From CAZCBX01 sp964497185 (GTDB taxonomy: Bacteria; Bdellovibrionota_G; JALEGL01; JAGRMV01): a stretch of 64,000 bases of DNA. The translations under genes were made by a program, and so were the position numbers. Numbering within the stretch: position 1 is the stretch's first letter; every line of letters starts with the position of its first letter. The notes below the pieces were generated by a model. It saw only the letters and a program-made list of their open reading frames with translations. It was not told where the DNA came from and searched no databases. The stretch lies in the NCBI GenBank assembly GCA_964497185.1, contig CAZCBX010000004.1, positions 1-64,000 of the forward strand. Direction: 5' to 3'. Shown piece after piece: positions 25,569-33,973 of this stretch.

Positions 25569-26882
25569 TTAGCGACGTTCCCAGGCAGGCATATGGTGAT
25601 CCCAAGGTTTGTCGGTGAGTTGAACTTGCATCTTGCCATTGGGACGCATCATGTACAGTTGGTATCGGCCCGTGCGGTTGGAAGTAAAAGCAATCATATT
25701 GGAATCGGGTGCCCAGGTTGGTTCTTCGTTGTTGCGTGAGTCATACGTGAGTCGCTTCATGTTGGTGCCATCTGCATCCATGACAAAAATATCAAACATG
25801 CCATCGGTGTCCATGCCGGCAAAGGCAATTTTTTTCCCGTCGGGGGACCATCGGGGTGACGTATTGTTTTTGCCCTTGAAAGAAAGGCGGGTTACTTTTT
25901 CGGTTTTCAGATTCATTTTGTAAATTTGTGCACTGCCACCTCGGTCCGAGACAAACACCATTTCTTGCCCATCCGGAGAAAAAGAAGCGCTGACGTCGAT
26001 GTGTTTGTTTTGGGTCAGTCGTTTTTGAATGCTGCCATATCGATCCAGCAGATACAGTTCGCTGTTGCCGTCTTTGGTGAGGCTGGTGGCCAACTGTTTG
26101 GAGATGGGAGTGAAGGTCAGGCCAATGACCATGCCGGGAAAATTGGTTAACCCAATGGTTTTTTTCTCTTTGATTTGCAACTGCCGCAGCTGTGGTTTTT
26201 CTTTGCTGTTAAAGACGGTGTAGTAAATGGAATTGCTCAACGGGTCCCACGCGGGCGATAGCACGATGGTTTTATGATTGGTCATTTTTCGGTAGTTTTT
26301 GCCGTTAAAGTTCATCATGCAAAGTTCTTTGTGTTTTTCCGGTTTGCATACAAAAGCAATTTGGGTATCAAACACGCCTTTTTCACCCAGAAGACTTTCG
26401 ACGATGGCATTGCCAAACGCATGGGCCATTTCATCCATCTGGCTGGCTTGTCCAACGTAACGCTTGGCCGCAATTTGTTTCTGAAGCAAAATATCATGCA
26501 GGTACACCTCCAAGACCAGTCTGTTTTGGCTTTCTTTGATGGTGCCTTTGACCAATGCGGAGGCTTCGATGGTTTTCCACGTGGAGAAATCAATCTGGCT
26601 GGCTTTGACGTTGGGCCGTTGATTTTTCGGTTCTAGAAACGCGCTGGGATTGATCACGCGAAACACGCCCATCATTTCTAAATTTTGGGAGAGGGTGTTG
26701 ATAAACTCGCGTGCAGCTTCTTTGGAAACAGCGGACCCCGTTTGGTCAAAAAGGGGTGCTACGGCAATGGGAAAAGAGCGCGTAGAGGATTGATTGATGT
26801 CGATTTGAATTTGGGCTTGCAAGCGTGAGGGGGTAAGCCATGCGGCACATAAGATCATACAGACGAAAATTTTTTTACTCAT
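25569..26882 (-). CDS. tolB: Tol-Pal system beta-propeller protein TolB
   Basis: The 437-residue periplasmic protein has a signal peptide ending near LQA-Q (about 23). An N-terminal alpha/beta domain (IAVAPLFDQTG...) is followed by a six-bladed propeller of WD40-like/TolB repeats (for example FSPDGQEMVFVSDRGGSAQIY and WSPDGKKIAFAGMDTDGMFDIFVMDADGTNMKRLT). It links TolA and Pal during outer-membrane constriction. It overlaps the tolA stop by 4 nt. No pal gene follows; ppx does. Confidence 0.95.
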   Translation of the reverse strand: MSKKIFVCMILCAAWLTPSRLQAQIQIDINQSSTRSFPIAVAPLFDQTGSAVSKEAAREFINTLSQNLEMMGVFRVINPSAFLEPKNQRPNVKASQIDFSTWKTIEASALVKGTIKESQNRLVLEVYLHDILLQKQIAAKRYVGQASQMDEMAHAFGNAIVESLLGEKGVFDTQIAFVCKPEKHKELCMMNFNGKNYRKMTNHKTIVLSPAWDPLSNSIYYTVFNSKEKPQLRQLQIKEKKTIGLTNFPGMVIGLTFTPISKQLATSLTKDGNSELYLLDRYGSIQKRLTQNKHIDVSASFSPDGQEMVFVSDRGGSAQIYKMNLKTEKVTRLSFKGKNNTSPRWSPDGKKIAFAGMDTDGMFDIFVMDADGTNMKRLTYDSRNNEEPTWAPDSNMIAFTSNRTGRYQLYMMRPNGKMQVQLTDKPWDHHMPAWERR

Positions 26883-27637
26883 AGTTGACTCCCATCAAAA
26901 TTAATCACCACAGACTCTTTACGGATCAAAGGTATGATTGGTGCTGGTGGTGCTACCAAAGGCGAGGCGCGGTGAACCGCCCGCAAGGTAGCTTGGTCGA
27001 AGGCGTCGTTGTTGGACGACTGCACCATGGTTACATTTTGAATGCTACCATCTTCTAAAATGAAAAGCTCGATGATTGTTTGGTAATCTGCCCTTTGTTT
27101 GTACCACACAAACTGATTGACAATGCTATCCCGAATGAGCTCTTTGTATGCGGCCATGGCCGGGGACATTTTAATGCCTTCAAGCTGCGCATCTGAATAC
27201 GCTTGCTCAGGCGAGGGTTTGTCGCTGGTTGCAAAGTTATCATCTTTGGGGGTGGGGCGAGCATCGGGTTGAATGTTGGCCAGCGCTTCTTTCATTAAGT
27301 CTTTGCGCGATTTTTTGGGTTTTTCTTTTTTTACTTCCTTTTTGGGCGGCTTTTTATCGACGGGCTCAATGTTTACTTTTTCAGGCTCTTTTTTGGCAAC
27401 TTTGGGTTTGACATCTGGGGGCGGCAATTTGTCTTTGGGGGTTTTCTTTTTGGCCACAATGGTTTGGGTCCAAACCACTTTTTGCGCTTTGGGTGTTTGA
27501 ATTTTTTTGGACAGCGGGATGAGGTTTAAATAAACGATGCCCAAACCCAAAGCATGCACGCACAACGACAGAAAAAGTGAGTTGTGCAGAAGGCGGGCGA
27601 TGAATTTAGGCGTCTTGTTCTGTAACCAGTCCAACAT
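26879..27637 (-). CDS. tolA: TolA-like energy-transducing protein (TonB-C domain)
   Basis: The 252-residue protein has one N-terminal TM (about 21-41) and a long Lys/Pro/Glu-rich periplasmic stalk (about 60-120, PPPDVKPKVAKKEPEKV). The C-terminal TonB/TolA domain (about 160-250) contains QTIIELFILEDGSIQNVTMVQSSNNDAFDQATLRAV. It spans the periplasm and transmits the TolQ-TolR motor force to TolB/Pal. It overlaps tolR by 32 nt. From sequence alone it could be TonB, but its place between tolR and tolB argues for TolA. Confidence 0.88.
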   Translation of the reverse strand: MLDWLQNKTPKFIARLLHNSLFLSLCVHALGLGIVYLNLIPLSKKIQTPKAQKVVWTQTIVAKKKTPKDKLPPPDVKPKVAKKEPEKVNIEPVDKKPPKKEVKKEKPKKSRKDLMKEALANIQPDARPTPKDDNFATSDKPSPEQAYSDAQLEGIKMSPAMAAYKELIRDSIVNQFVWYKQRADYQTIIELFILEDGSIQNVTMVQSSNNDAFDQATLRAVHRASPLVAPPAPIIPLIRKESVVINFDGSQL

Positions 27638-28022
27638 TGCTTACCCCTGCATTTTTCAAAGCGTTCATAACTTTGACCACAAAACCGTAGTCGACTTTTT
27701 GATCGGATTGAAGGTAGGCAATTTTTACTGACTTATTTTCAAAAATGGCTTTGAGTTTTTCATCCAATTCATCGGGTCCAATTTTGACTTTGCCAATAAA
27801 AATTTCTTTTTTTGCATTGATGGTGACCACAACGTCTTTTTCTTCAATGGATAGGGATCCCTTTTGACTGGTTTGGGGCAAATCTACTTCAACACCCTGC
27901 TGGATCATTGGGGCCGTCACCATGAAGATGATTAAAAGCACCAGCATGACATCCACCAGTGGGGTGACATTGATTTCGGAAATGGGTTCTTTTTGACCGC
28001 GCTTCTGGGGTGAGAAAGCCAT
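27606..28022 (-). CDS. tolR: TolR / ExbD family motor protein
   Basis: The 138-residue protein has a single TM (about 18-40, EINVTPLVDVMLVLLIIFMV). The conserved membrane Asp in the PLVD motif forms the proton path with TolQ. The periplasmic domain ends with the usual QKVDYGFVVKVMNALKNAGVSNVGLVT. It sits between tolQ (3-nt gap) and tolA (32-nt overlap). Confidence 0.94.
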   Translation of the reverse strand: MAFSPQKRGQKEPISEINVTPLVDVMLVLLIIFMVTAPMIQQGVEVDLPQTSQKGSLSIEEKDVVVTINAKKEIFIGKVKIGPDELDEKLKAIFENKSVKIAYLQSDQKVDYGFVVKVMNALKNAGVSNVGLVTEQDA

Positions 28023-28024
28023 AT

Positions 28025-28666
28025 TTATGCTTGTGTGTCTTCCAGAAGCTTATGGTTAAAATCGTCCAAGGTTTCATCAATTTTTTGGATTCGATTGACG
28101 CAATAGTTGTATCCAATTACGGCTGGAATGGCCGCAACCAAACCAATGGCGGTGGCAATTAACGCCTCAGCAATGCCTGGTGCGACGACAGCCAAGTTGG
28201 TGGCACCTTTGGCACCGATGCTGAGAAATGAATTCATGATACCCCACACGGTACCAAACAAACCAATAAACGGTGCAGCGTTGCCGGTGGTGGCCAAGAA
28301 GGCGATGCGGCTTTGCAAAAAGGAAACCTCTTGGCTGCGCAGACGATCCAGTTGGTGGCCGGCGTTTTCTGACGTGATGCGCGCATTTCGTTTTTGTTTT
28401 TGGTCGAGCCATTGATTAAATGCTACATAAATCGATGCAGCTGGATTAAGGGTGGCCTGAGAAGCTTTTTGCAGCGCACGCTGATCGTCGGTTTGGTGAT
28501 CCAGAAAATCTTCAAAACTTTGAATATTTTTTTCCGCGTTTCGAAATAGGAGAATTTTTTGGATGATGATCGACCATGATGTAATAGAGAAGATAATCAG
28601 GAGCAAAATGACCGCCTTAACGACAATGTCTGCTTCCAAAACCAGCTGAATAGGATCCAATTGCAT
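28025..28666 (-). CDS. tolQ: TolQ / MotA-ExbB family proton channel
   Basis: The inner-membrane protein of about 213 residues has three TM segments: VVKAVILLLIIFSITSWSII near the start, then two near the end (GNAAPFIGLFGTVWGIMNSFL and GIAEALIATAIGLVAAIPAVIGYNY). It pairs with TolR to convert proton flow into motion. I chose the ATG at 28666 (MQLDPIQ) over 28708 because it matches TolQ length. That start overlaps the start codon of the lipoprotein gene on the other strand. First gene of tolQ-tolR-tolA-tolB-ppx. Confidence 0.9.
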   Translation of the reverse strand: MQLDPIQLVLEADIVVKAVILLLIIFSITSWSIIIQKILLFRNAEKNIQSFEDFLDHQTDDQRALQKASQATLNPAASIYVAFNQWLDQKQKRNARITSENAGHQLDRLRSQEVSFLQSRIAFLATTGNAAPFIGLFGTVWGIMNSFLSIGAKGATNLAVVAPGIAEALIATAIGLVAAIPAVIGYNYCVNRIQKIDETLDDFNHKLLEDTQA

Positions 28667-29225
28667 GCCAGTGAGATTATCAAAACCCAAACATCTGTCA
28701 AAGATCATCGGTTGCTTTTTTGCAGTTATTTTATCGGGTTGTCAGTCTCAAACGGCCCCATTGTCCAAAACAGAAATAAAACAAGACCCTACCGTTATGC
28801 TTCAAAGTCAGGTGGCTTCCAATTGGCTTGGCTTAGAAGAGCCGTTGGTATGGCAATGCAAGGACATTAAATCCGAAGCATGCCTTAATGAGTATGTTGC
28901 GCAGTGGTGGGCCCATGCCTCTAGGTTGGCGCCTTCGTATGAAGGTCCGCCGATCCAGGCGCGTGCGTGGTTTTTTAAAGATGAGCGAGCATGGGTGGAT
29001 TTGGATGCACTGCCAGCCGTATCTTTACAAATCGAAGCGCGATGGCTGTTGTCTTTTTTATTGGGGTTGAATCAATGGTTGGATCATCCATGGCAATGGA
29101 CGGTGCTGGAAAAAGGGCAGCCTCGGTCGAGCTTTTCTAACAGCATTGTCTTGCCCTCTGTCATGGATCATGATTTCATGGAGGCAGTCATGAAGCTTGT
29201 TGATCGCAAAGAGGTGCAGCCATGA
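28665..29225 (+). CDS. Lipoprotein of unknown function
   Basis: The 186-residue product has a lipoprotein signal (basic RLSKPKHLSK, then IIGCFFAVILSGC; lipobox LSGC about residues 23-26). The mature domain is Trp-rich (WLGLEEPLVW, QWWAHASRL, RAWFFKDERAW, HPWQWTV) and has two further cysteines (WQCKDI, SEACLN) that could pair. No family recognised. Its start lies head-to-head on the tolQ start, with no ribosome site visible; a GTG at 28671 is an alternative. It ends overlapping the next gene by 4 nt, and leads into ftsE-ftsX-envC, so it may be an envelope or division factor. Confidence 0.7.
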   Translation: MPVRLSKPKHLSKIIGCFFAVILSGCQSQTAPLSKTEIKQDPTVMLQSQVASNWLGLEEPLVWQCKDIKSEACLNEYVAQWWAHASRLAPSYEGPPIQARAWFFKDERAWVDLDALPAVSLQIEARWLLSFLLGLNQWLDHPWQWTVLEKGQPRSSFSNSIVLPSVMDHDFMEAVMKLVDRKEVQP

Positions 29226-29587
29226 AGCAGCAAGGCTACAACCACAACATTCGATACAAAGATGTGCTTTTTCATGTGCAAACCGAAGACTATGGCGCCG
29301 AAAAAGCCAGTGTGGTCACTCAGTTGTTCCACAGCGGCATGATTTTGCACAAAGAAAGTCGATCCTACCAGGAGCATCTTCAAGCGCCGGACCTTTCTTT
29401 AAAAATCACCGCCATGATGAAACAACAACACAAGCAAGTGATGCGCAAGCTGTTGGCAGGTGAGATTGATTTGCCTCAAAACTTGCTCCCCAAAGCTCAG
29501 CCGCCTCAAGATACGCAGAGAACACTGGAAGATGAAGAGGGTGATTACGAAAAGGTTCGCAATTACTTGGGTACAGAGGAATTTTAG
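29222..29587 (+). CDS. Conserved 'YNHN' protein of unknown function
   Basis: The 121-residue cytosolic protein begins with GYNHNIRYKDVLFHVQTEDYGAEKA. It resembles, from memory, small proteins common in myxobacteria and relatives that carry the same NHN...FHVQTEDSG pattern; I know no function. Residues 58-95 are helical (ITAMMKQQHKQVMRKLLAG) and the tail is acidic (LEDEEGDYEKV). It overlaps the lipoprotein gene (ATGA) and is followed by ftsE 8 nt later, so it is in the ftsEX operon. The family attribution supports a deltaproteobacterial origin but should be searched. Confidence 0.65.
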   Translation: MKQQGYNHNIRYKDVLFHVQTEDYGAEKASVVTQLFHSGMILHKESRSYQEHLQAPDLSLKITAMMKQQHKQVMRKLLAGEIDLPQNLLPKAQPPQDTQRTLEDEEGDYEKVRNYLGTEEF

Positions 29588-29595
29588 CGGCTACT

Positions 29596-30261
29596 ATGAT
29601 TCAATTTTATGGTGTCACTCAGTCGTACGATCGTGAAAATCCCATTTTTTCCAATGTGGATTTGTTCATTGAAAAAGGCGAGTTTGTTTTTTTAACGGGC
29701 AAAAGTGGGGCCGGTAAAACCACTTTGATGAAAATGGTTTTCTGCCAAGAACAACCCGACCAGGGGCAAATCATCGTGGATGGCCGCAACATCGCACGGC
29801 TTTCAGATTATCACATCAGCTTTTTACGCCGCACCATTGGCGTGGTGTTTCAAGACTTTAAACTCATTGATACGCTAACCGTATTTGACAACGTGGCCAT
29901 TGCCCTCAAAGTGTTGGGGCTGTCCCGCGCCGAAATACAACAGCGGGTGACCATGACCCTGGGCATGGTGGGCCTGGAGCGCGAGGCCAAATCATACCCT
30001 TTACATTTGTCGGGCGGTCAGCAGCAGCGGGTGGCCATTGCGCGGGCTTTGGTCAACAACCCAAAAATTTTACTGGCGGATGAACCCACCGGTAACTTGG
30101 ACCCTTCGCTTTCATTGGAAATTTTGGATTTGTTTCATAGCATTCATATACGGGGCACCACCATTGTGATGGCCACCCACGAACATTCATTGGTTCAACG
30201 CGTGCGCGCCCGACAGTTTCACATTGAAGGCGGCCGGGTGTTTGAGGTGCAAGCCCCATGA
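29596..30261 (+). CDS. ftsE: Cell division ABC transporter ATPase FtsE
   Basis: The 221-residue ATPase has Walker A GKSGAGKTT (about 35-43), Q-loop VFQDFKLID, signature LSGGQQQR and Walker B ILLADEPTGNLD. The length and the MIQFYGVTQSY start are typical of FtsE. With FtsX it sits at the division ring and controls peptidoglycan hydrolysis. It overlaps ftsX by 4 nt, and envC follows, the full activator trio. Confidence 0.96.
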   Translation: MIQFYGVTQSYDRENPIFSNVDLFIEKGEFVFLTGKSGAGKTTLMKMVFCQEQPDQGQIIVDGRNIARLSDYHISFLRRTIGVVFQDFKLIDTLTVFDNVAIALKVLGLSRAEIQQRVTMTLGMVGLEREAKSYPLHLSGGQQQRVAIARALVNNPKILLADEPTGNLDPSLSLEILDLFHSIHIRGTTIVMATHEHSLVQRVRARQFHIEGGRVFEVQAP

Positions 30262-31157
30262 AAGCCCATCGCTACTTTTTGCTTTCTTCTCTGGTGCGGA
30301 TGAAAGAACATCCCAAGCTTCATTTAATTTCAACGGCCACGGTGACCCTGTGTTTTTTTCTGGTGGGACTTGGCTTGATGTTTTTTTATCAGCTGCAAGA
30401 GTCCATCGAGCAAACGGGTAAACAGCAGTGGGTGTATGTGTATGTGGGCGATCAAGCCGACGTACTGCCCAAAATTCGTAAAAACCATTGCCAAGTGAAT
30501 TGGGTTGAGCAGTGCATCGCCGTTACAAAAGAAGCGGCCAAAGAGAAATTTATCGAGCGTTATCCTGATATGGCTGCATCCATGCGCACGCTGGACAGCA
30601 ACCCTTTGCCGGCATCCATGGAAATTCAACTGGCCTCTAACATTGATGACTCCCTTGCTTTGGAAGGGTGGTTGGCCGGCCTTCGCAAAGACCCATTGGT
30701 GCAAGATGTAAATGATGGCGGCCAGTGGCTGGGCCAATGGATTTCTTTGGTGCAATTATTTGATACCTTAACCTACGCGCTGGCCGCGCTGGTGGGGTTG
30801 ATGATTGTGGGGATGATCGCCAATACCATTACGCTTTTGATGTACTCCAAAAAAGATGAAATTGAAATCATGCAGCTGGTGGGCGCCACCCCCTGGATGA
30901 TTCAACTGCCGCTGATGCTCAGTGGCGGCCTATATGGTCTGGTCGGAGCCATGCTTTCGCTTGTGTGTTTGTATGGAAGTTACACTTGGCTGGTTTCATT
31001 TTTAACACAGAAGTACCCTGCGCTGCTTTCAAGCCGCGTGGAATTTATGTCCTTTTTTGACCAAGCTCTGTTGGTGATGTTGGCCGTGGTGGTTTCACTG
31101 TTGGGCTCTTGGCTTGCGTCGAAAAGATTTCTGTATCGCAAAAAAAGTCAAACATGA
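30258..31157 (+). CDS. ftsX: Cell division protein FtsX
   Basis: The 299-residue membrane protein has the FtsX topology. A TM (about 30-50) is followed by a large extracytoplasmic loop (about 55-165, with the 'KEAAKEKF...LDSNPLPASMEIQL' segment typical of FtsX). Three further TM segments form the C-terminal permease part. The loop should bind EnvC in the periplasm. It overlaps ftsE and envC by 4 nt each. Confidence 0.94.
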   Translation: MKAHRYFLLSSLVRMKEHPKLHLISTATVTLCFFLVGLGLMFFYQLQESIEQTGKQQWVYVYVGDQADVLPKIRKNHCQVNWVEQCIAVTKEAAKEKFIERYPDMAASMRTLDSNPLPASMEIQLASNIDDSLALEGWLAGLRKDPLVQDVNDGGQWLGQWISLVQLFDTLTYALAALVGLMIVGMIANTITLLMYSKKDEIEIMQLVGATPWMIQLPLMLSGGLYGLVGAMLSLVCLYGSYTWLVSFLTQKYPALLSSRVEFMSFFDQALLVMLAVVVSLLGSWLASKRFLYRKKSQT

Positions 31158-32284
31158 TGTTTCGAATGTTCATGGGGCTCTGGCTTGTGGCGGGTATGGC
31201 AGCGGCTGCAATGGCTCAAAGCCAAGCCAAAAAAGAAGAGCTGGAAAAAGTACAGAAACAAATCGTTGAAAAGCAGAAACAACTTAAAAAATTAGAAACC
31301 CAAGAACGCAACTTTTTTGCACGCCTGGAAGAAATGCAAAAAAAACAAGAAGCATTGGAAAACGATGTGATGCGTTTGGGCAGAGAAGAAAAACAATTGG
31401 TGCAAAAACAAGCGCAAACACAAAAGGAAAAAGTAGAGAAGCAGAAAAGCATTGATCGCCAAAAAGACTTTATGCGGGCACACATGACGCAGCTGTACAC
31501 CCATGGTCAAATGAATGTGCTGGAAAACCTTTTTAGTCGTGCCAGTATTTCTGAAAAGCAAAATCAACAAGTGTACATTCAAAAGTGGGTGGCGGCGCAA
31601 GATCAAAAGGTGAAAGCTTTTCAAAGGGAATTGGAGGCGTTGGATGCGATTAAGCGCAAGCTGGCTGAGCAGGAAGCTCAAAAAAGAGCCTTGGCTTTGG
31701 CTTTGGAAAAACAGCGCAGCGAGCTGAAACAAGAAGAAAAAGGTATTCAGGTTTTGCTGGCCAGCGTGAAAGGCAAAAAAGAAAACTACCGAAAAACCCT
31801 CCAAGAGCTGGAAGCCGCGTCGCAAAAAATTCAGAAATTTCTTGAGAAAATGCAGCAGCAATCGACCGTCACGGGATCAGCCTTTGCCCAAAGCCGTGGG
31901 CAGCTTCTTTATCCAGTGCCGGGCAAAGTGATGCGCCGCTATGGGCCGTATGAGGATAAAACGCTAAAAGCCAAACTTTACCACAAGGGAATGGACTTCA
32001 AAGGGGCATTGGGCGACCCCATCCGCTCCATTTTTCAGGGACGCGTTGTGTTTGCCGGCTGGTTTGAGGGCTATGGGAAAGTGGTGATTGTGGATCATGG
32101 TCAGGGGTACCATTCTTTGTATGCACATTTGCATGAGATGAAAGTGGCGCGGGGTGATCAAATTACCACGCAGTCGGTTTTGGGCACCATTGGCGAGTCG
32201 GGGTCATTGCAGGGGCCTTATTTGTATTTTGAATTGCGGAAAAAAGGGGTGACGGTGGATCCTTCTTCTTGGTTTGGGAGCTAA
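31154..32284 (+). CDS. envC: EnvC-like periplasmic coiled-coil protein with degenerate LytM domain
   Basis: The 376-residue protein has a signal peptide (about 1-22, ending AMA-Q), a long charged coiled coil (about 25-240) and a C-terminal M23/LytM domain (about 265-376). The domain keeps HKGMDF (first zinc His and Asp) and YAHLHE but has GPYLYFELR where active enzymes have GPHLHFE, so two histidines are replaced by Tyr. E. coli EnvC is degenerate at the same place (SLYFEIR). It is therefore probably an amidase activator, not a hydrolase. I chose 31154 (ATGA overlap with ftsX) as the start. Confidence 0.88.
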   Translation: MMFRMFMGLWLVAGMAAAAMAQSQAKKEELEKVQKQIVEKQKQLKKLETQERNFFARLEEMQKKQEALENDVMRLGREEKQLVQKQAQTQKEKVEKQKSIDRQKDFMRAHMTQLYTHGQMNVLENLFSRASISEKQNQQVYIQKWVAAQDQKVKAFQRELEALDAIKRKLAEQEAQKRALALALEKQRSELKQEEKGIQVLLASVKGKKENYRKTLQELEAASQKIQKFLEKMQQQSTVTGSAFAQSRGQLLYPVPGKVMRRYGPYEDKTLKAKLYHKGMDFKGALGDPIRSIFQGRVVFAGWFEGYGKVVIVDHGQGYHSLYAHLHEMKVARGDQITTQSVLGTIGESGSLQGPYLYFELRKKGVTVDPSSWFGS

Positions 32285-32326
32285 GGTTTATTTGATTTTT
32301 TTTTGTCGTTGGGGAGGTTTCGGGGG

Positions 32327-32396
32327 CCCTTGGGGGCTTATGCATTCACTAGTCCTCGCTTAAGCTGCGGAGACGTTCATGCATAAGCCCCAAGGG
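32327..32396. repeat. Hairpin C (18-bp stem, one bulge; 33-nt loop)
   Basis: Arms 32327-32345 and 32379-32396 pair over 18 bp with one bulged G. The loop holds tcctcgcttaagctgcggag, nearly the same as hairpin D's, but the outer stem differs. It lies between envC and ctpA, and a short UUCG/GGG-type terminator follows. Confidence 0.8.
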
Positions 32397-32438
32397 TGCA
32401 GGCTGCAAATTTTTTGTGGTTTTGGATGGGGAAAGGAT

Positions 32439-32461
32439 AAACGCCGGGGGCGTTTGTTTTT
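32439..32461 (+). terminator. Terminator-like hairpin after hairpin C
   Basis: The stem AAACGCC/GGCGTTT with loop GGG is followed by GTTTTTT. It can end the ftsE-ftsX-envC transcript (envC stop at 32284). A near-identical CAAACGCC/GGCGTTTG hairpin follows hairpin D at 38620, suggesting a shared module. Confidence 0.7.
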
Positions 32462-32586
32462 TGTATAAAATTTCAAAAAAGCTGAGCACGGTGTGCGTTT
32501 GTAAGTTGGAGGCAAAAAGTGTGTTTGTGGCAGTGGAGGGAATAAATGTTTTGTTTTTCTTTGAAAAGTAAGACACAATTTGGCGT

Positions 32587-33906
32587 ATGAAATATTTTAT
32601 TGGAGCGTTGGTACTGAGTGGTTTTTTGGGGGCGTCGGGTGTTTGGGCACAGGATTCGTCGGAGCAGGTTCTCAGCTCGCAGACTTCTGAGGCTAGCTTA
32701 AAAAAGCTAGAGGCTTTCGCCAAGGTGTTTGGCTACATTGAGCAGAACTACGTTGAGGATATTGATCCCAATGATTTATTGGAGCGGGCCATTGAAGCCA
32801 TGGCTCAAGAGTTGGATCCGCACACGGTGTATTTGTCCGATAAAGCGTTTGCGCAGATGAAGGTTAACACGTCGGGCTCTTTTGGTGGGATTGGGATTGA
32901 ACTGGGCCTCAATGAAGACAAAGAGCTTGTGGTGATGAATGTCATGAAAAACGGTCCCGCCCGCAAAGCGGGTTTAAAAGATGGCGACTTGGTGTTGGCC
33001 GTCGACGGTCAATCCACACAAGGTTGGTCGCTGTCGGATGCATTGGAGCAATTGCGCGGCCCCAAAGGGAGCAAAGTAAAGCTATCGCTGCGTCATGATG
33101 GAGAAAAAGAGCCTTATGAAGTCACCATTACGCGTAAGACCATTCGGTTGGACAGTGTAGAATCCAAGATTTTACCCGGTCAAATTGGGTACATCATGAT
33201 TCGTTCCTTTCAGTCACGCACCGATGAAGAGGTGCGGGATGCATTTCAATCCATGCAAAAAAAACAACCCGATCTCAAAGGCCTGATTTTGGATGTGCGC
33301 AACAATCCTGGGGGGTTATTGGATCAAGCCATTTTGGTGGCAGATCTTTTTTTAAGCAAAGGCGCCATTGTGTCCTCGCGAGGGCGTGGCAACCAGCAGT
33401 TGGAAATTCATTATGCACAAGAAGAGGGCACCCTCGACCCCATGCCCATGGTGGTGTTGATTAACGAGGGCACGGCCTCGGCTTCTGAAATTGTGGCAGG
33501 CGCACTTCAAGACCATCACCGTGCTGTTTTGATTGGCACGCCTTCGTTTGGCAAGGGGTCTGTGCAGACCATCATCGATTTGGAAGATGGCTCGGCGCTA
33601 AAAATGACCATTGCGCGATACTACACGCCCAATCAGCGCTCGATTCAAAATGTGGGCAACCGTCCAGATTTGTACGTGTCCTATTTTAATTACCGTGAGG
33701 ATGACGAGGGGTTCCCACGCGAAAAAGATTTAAGCGGTCGCATCGAAGGGGTGGATGTGAAGAAAAAAAGCCTTAGCCCAGAGGAAAAGGCCATTTTACA
33801 GGATCCCCAGCTTAAGGCTGCGTTGGAATATCTGTCCAGCTGGCAGAAAATGACGCCAATAGTGAAAGCATCGCTTGCGAAACCAAGGGTATCTACCCAG
33901 AAATAA
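32587..33906 (+). CDS. ctpA: C-terminal processing peptidase (S41)
   Basis: The 439-residue secreted or membrane-anchored protease has a signal peptide ending near WAQ (about 22), a short helical N domain, a PDZ domain (about 95-180, GGIGIELGLNEDKELVVMNV) and the S41 core. The catalytic Ser-Lys pair appears as S298 (TASASEIVAG) and K323 (PSFGKGSVQT), 25 apart as usual. It degrades or trims periplasmic proteins, often peptidoglycan hydrolases. It follows the ftsEX-envC operon after a terminator and hairpin C, so it is a separate unit but functionally close. Confidence 0.94.
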   Translation: MKYFIGALVLSGFLGASGVWAQDSSEQVLSSQTSEASLKKLEAFAKVFGYIEQNYVEDIDPNDLLERAIEAMAQELDPHTVYLSDKAFAQMKVNTSGSFGGIGIELGLNEDKELVVMNVMKNGPARKAGLKDGDLVLAVDGQSTQGWSLSDALEQLRGPKGSKVKLSLRHDGEKEPYEVTITRKTIRLDSVESKILPGQIGYIMIRSFQSRTDEEVRDAFQSMQKKQPDLKGLILDVRNNPGGLLDQAILVADLFLSKGAIVSSRGRGNQQLEIHYAQEEGTLDPMPMVVLINEGTASASEIVAGALQDHHRAVLIGTPSFGKGSVQTIIDLEDGSALKMTIARYYTPNQRSIQNVGNRPDLYVSYFNYREDDEGFPREKDLSGRIEGVDVKKKSLSPEEKAILQDPQLKAALEYLSSWQKMTPIVKASLAKPRVSTQK

Positions 33907-33973
33907 TACAAAAAAAAAATTTGCGTCTTTTAAAAAACATCCTACAATGTGTAAAGAGGTAGGGACCCCAGGC

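Noticed and set aside
32349..32723. Minus-strand frame of 124 codons before ctpA
   Set aside because: It covers hairpin C, its terminator and the start of ctpA on the other strand; low-complexity composition.
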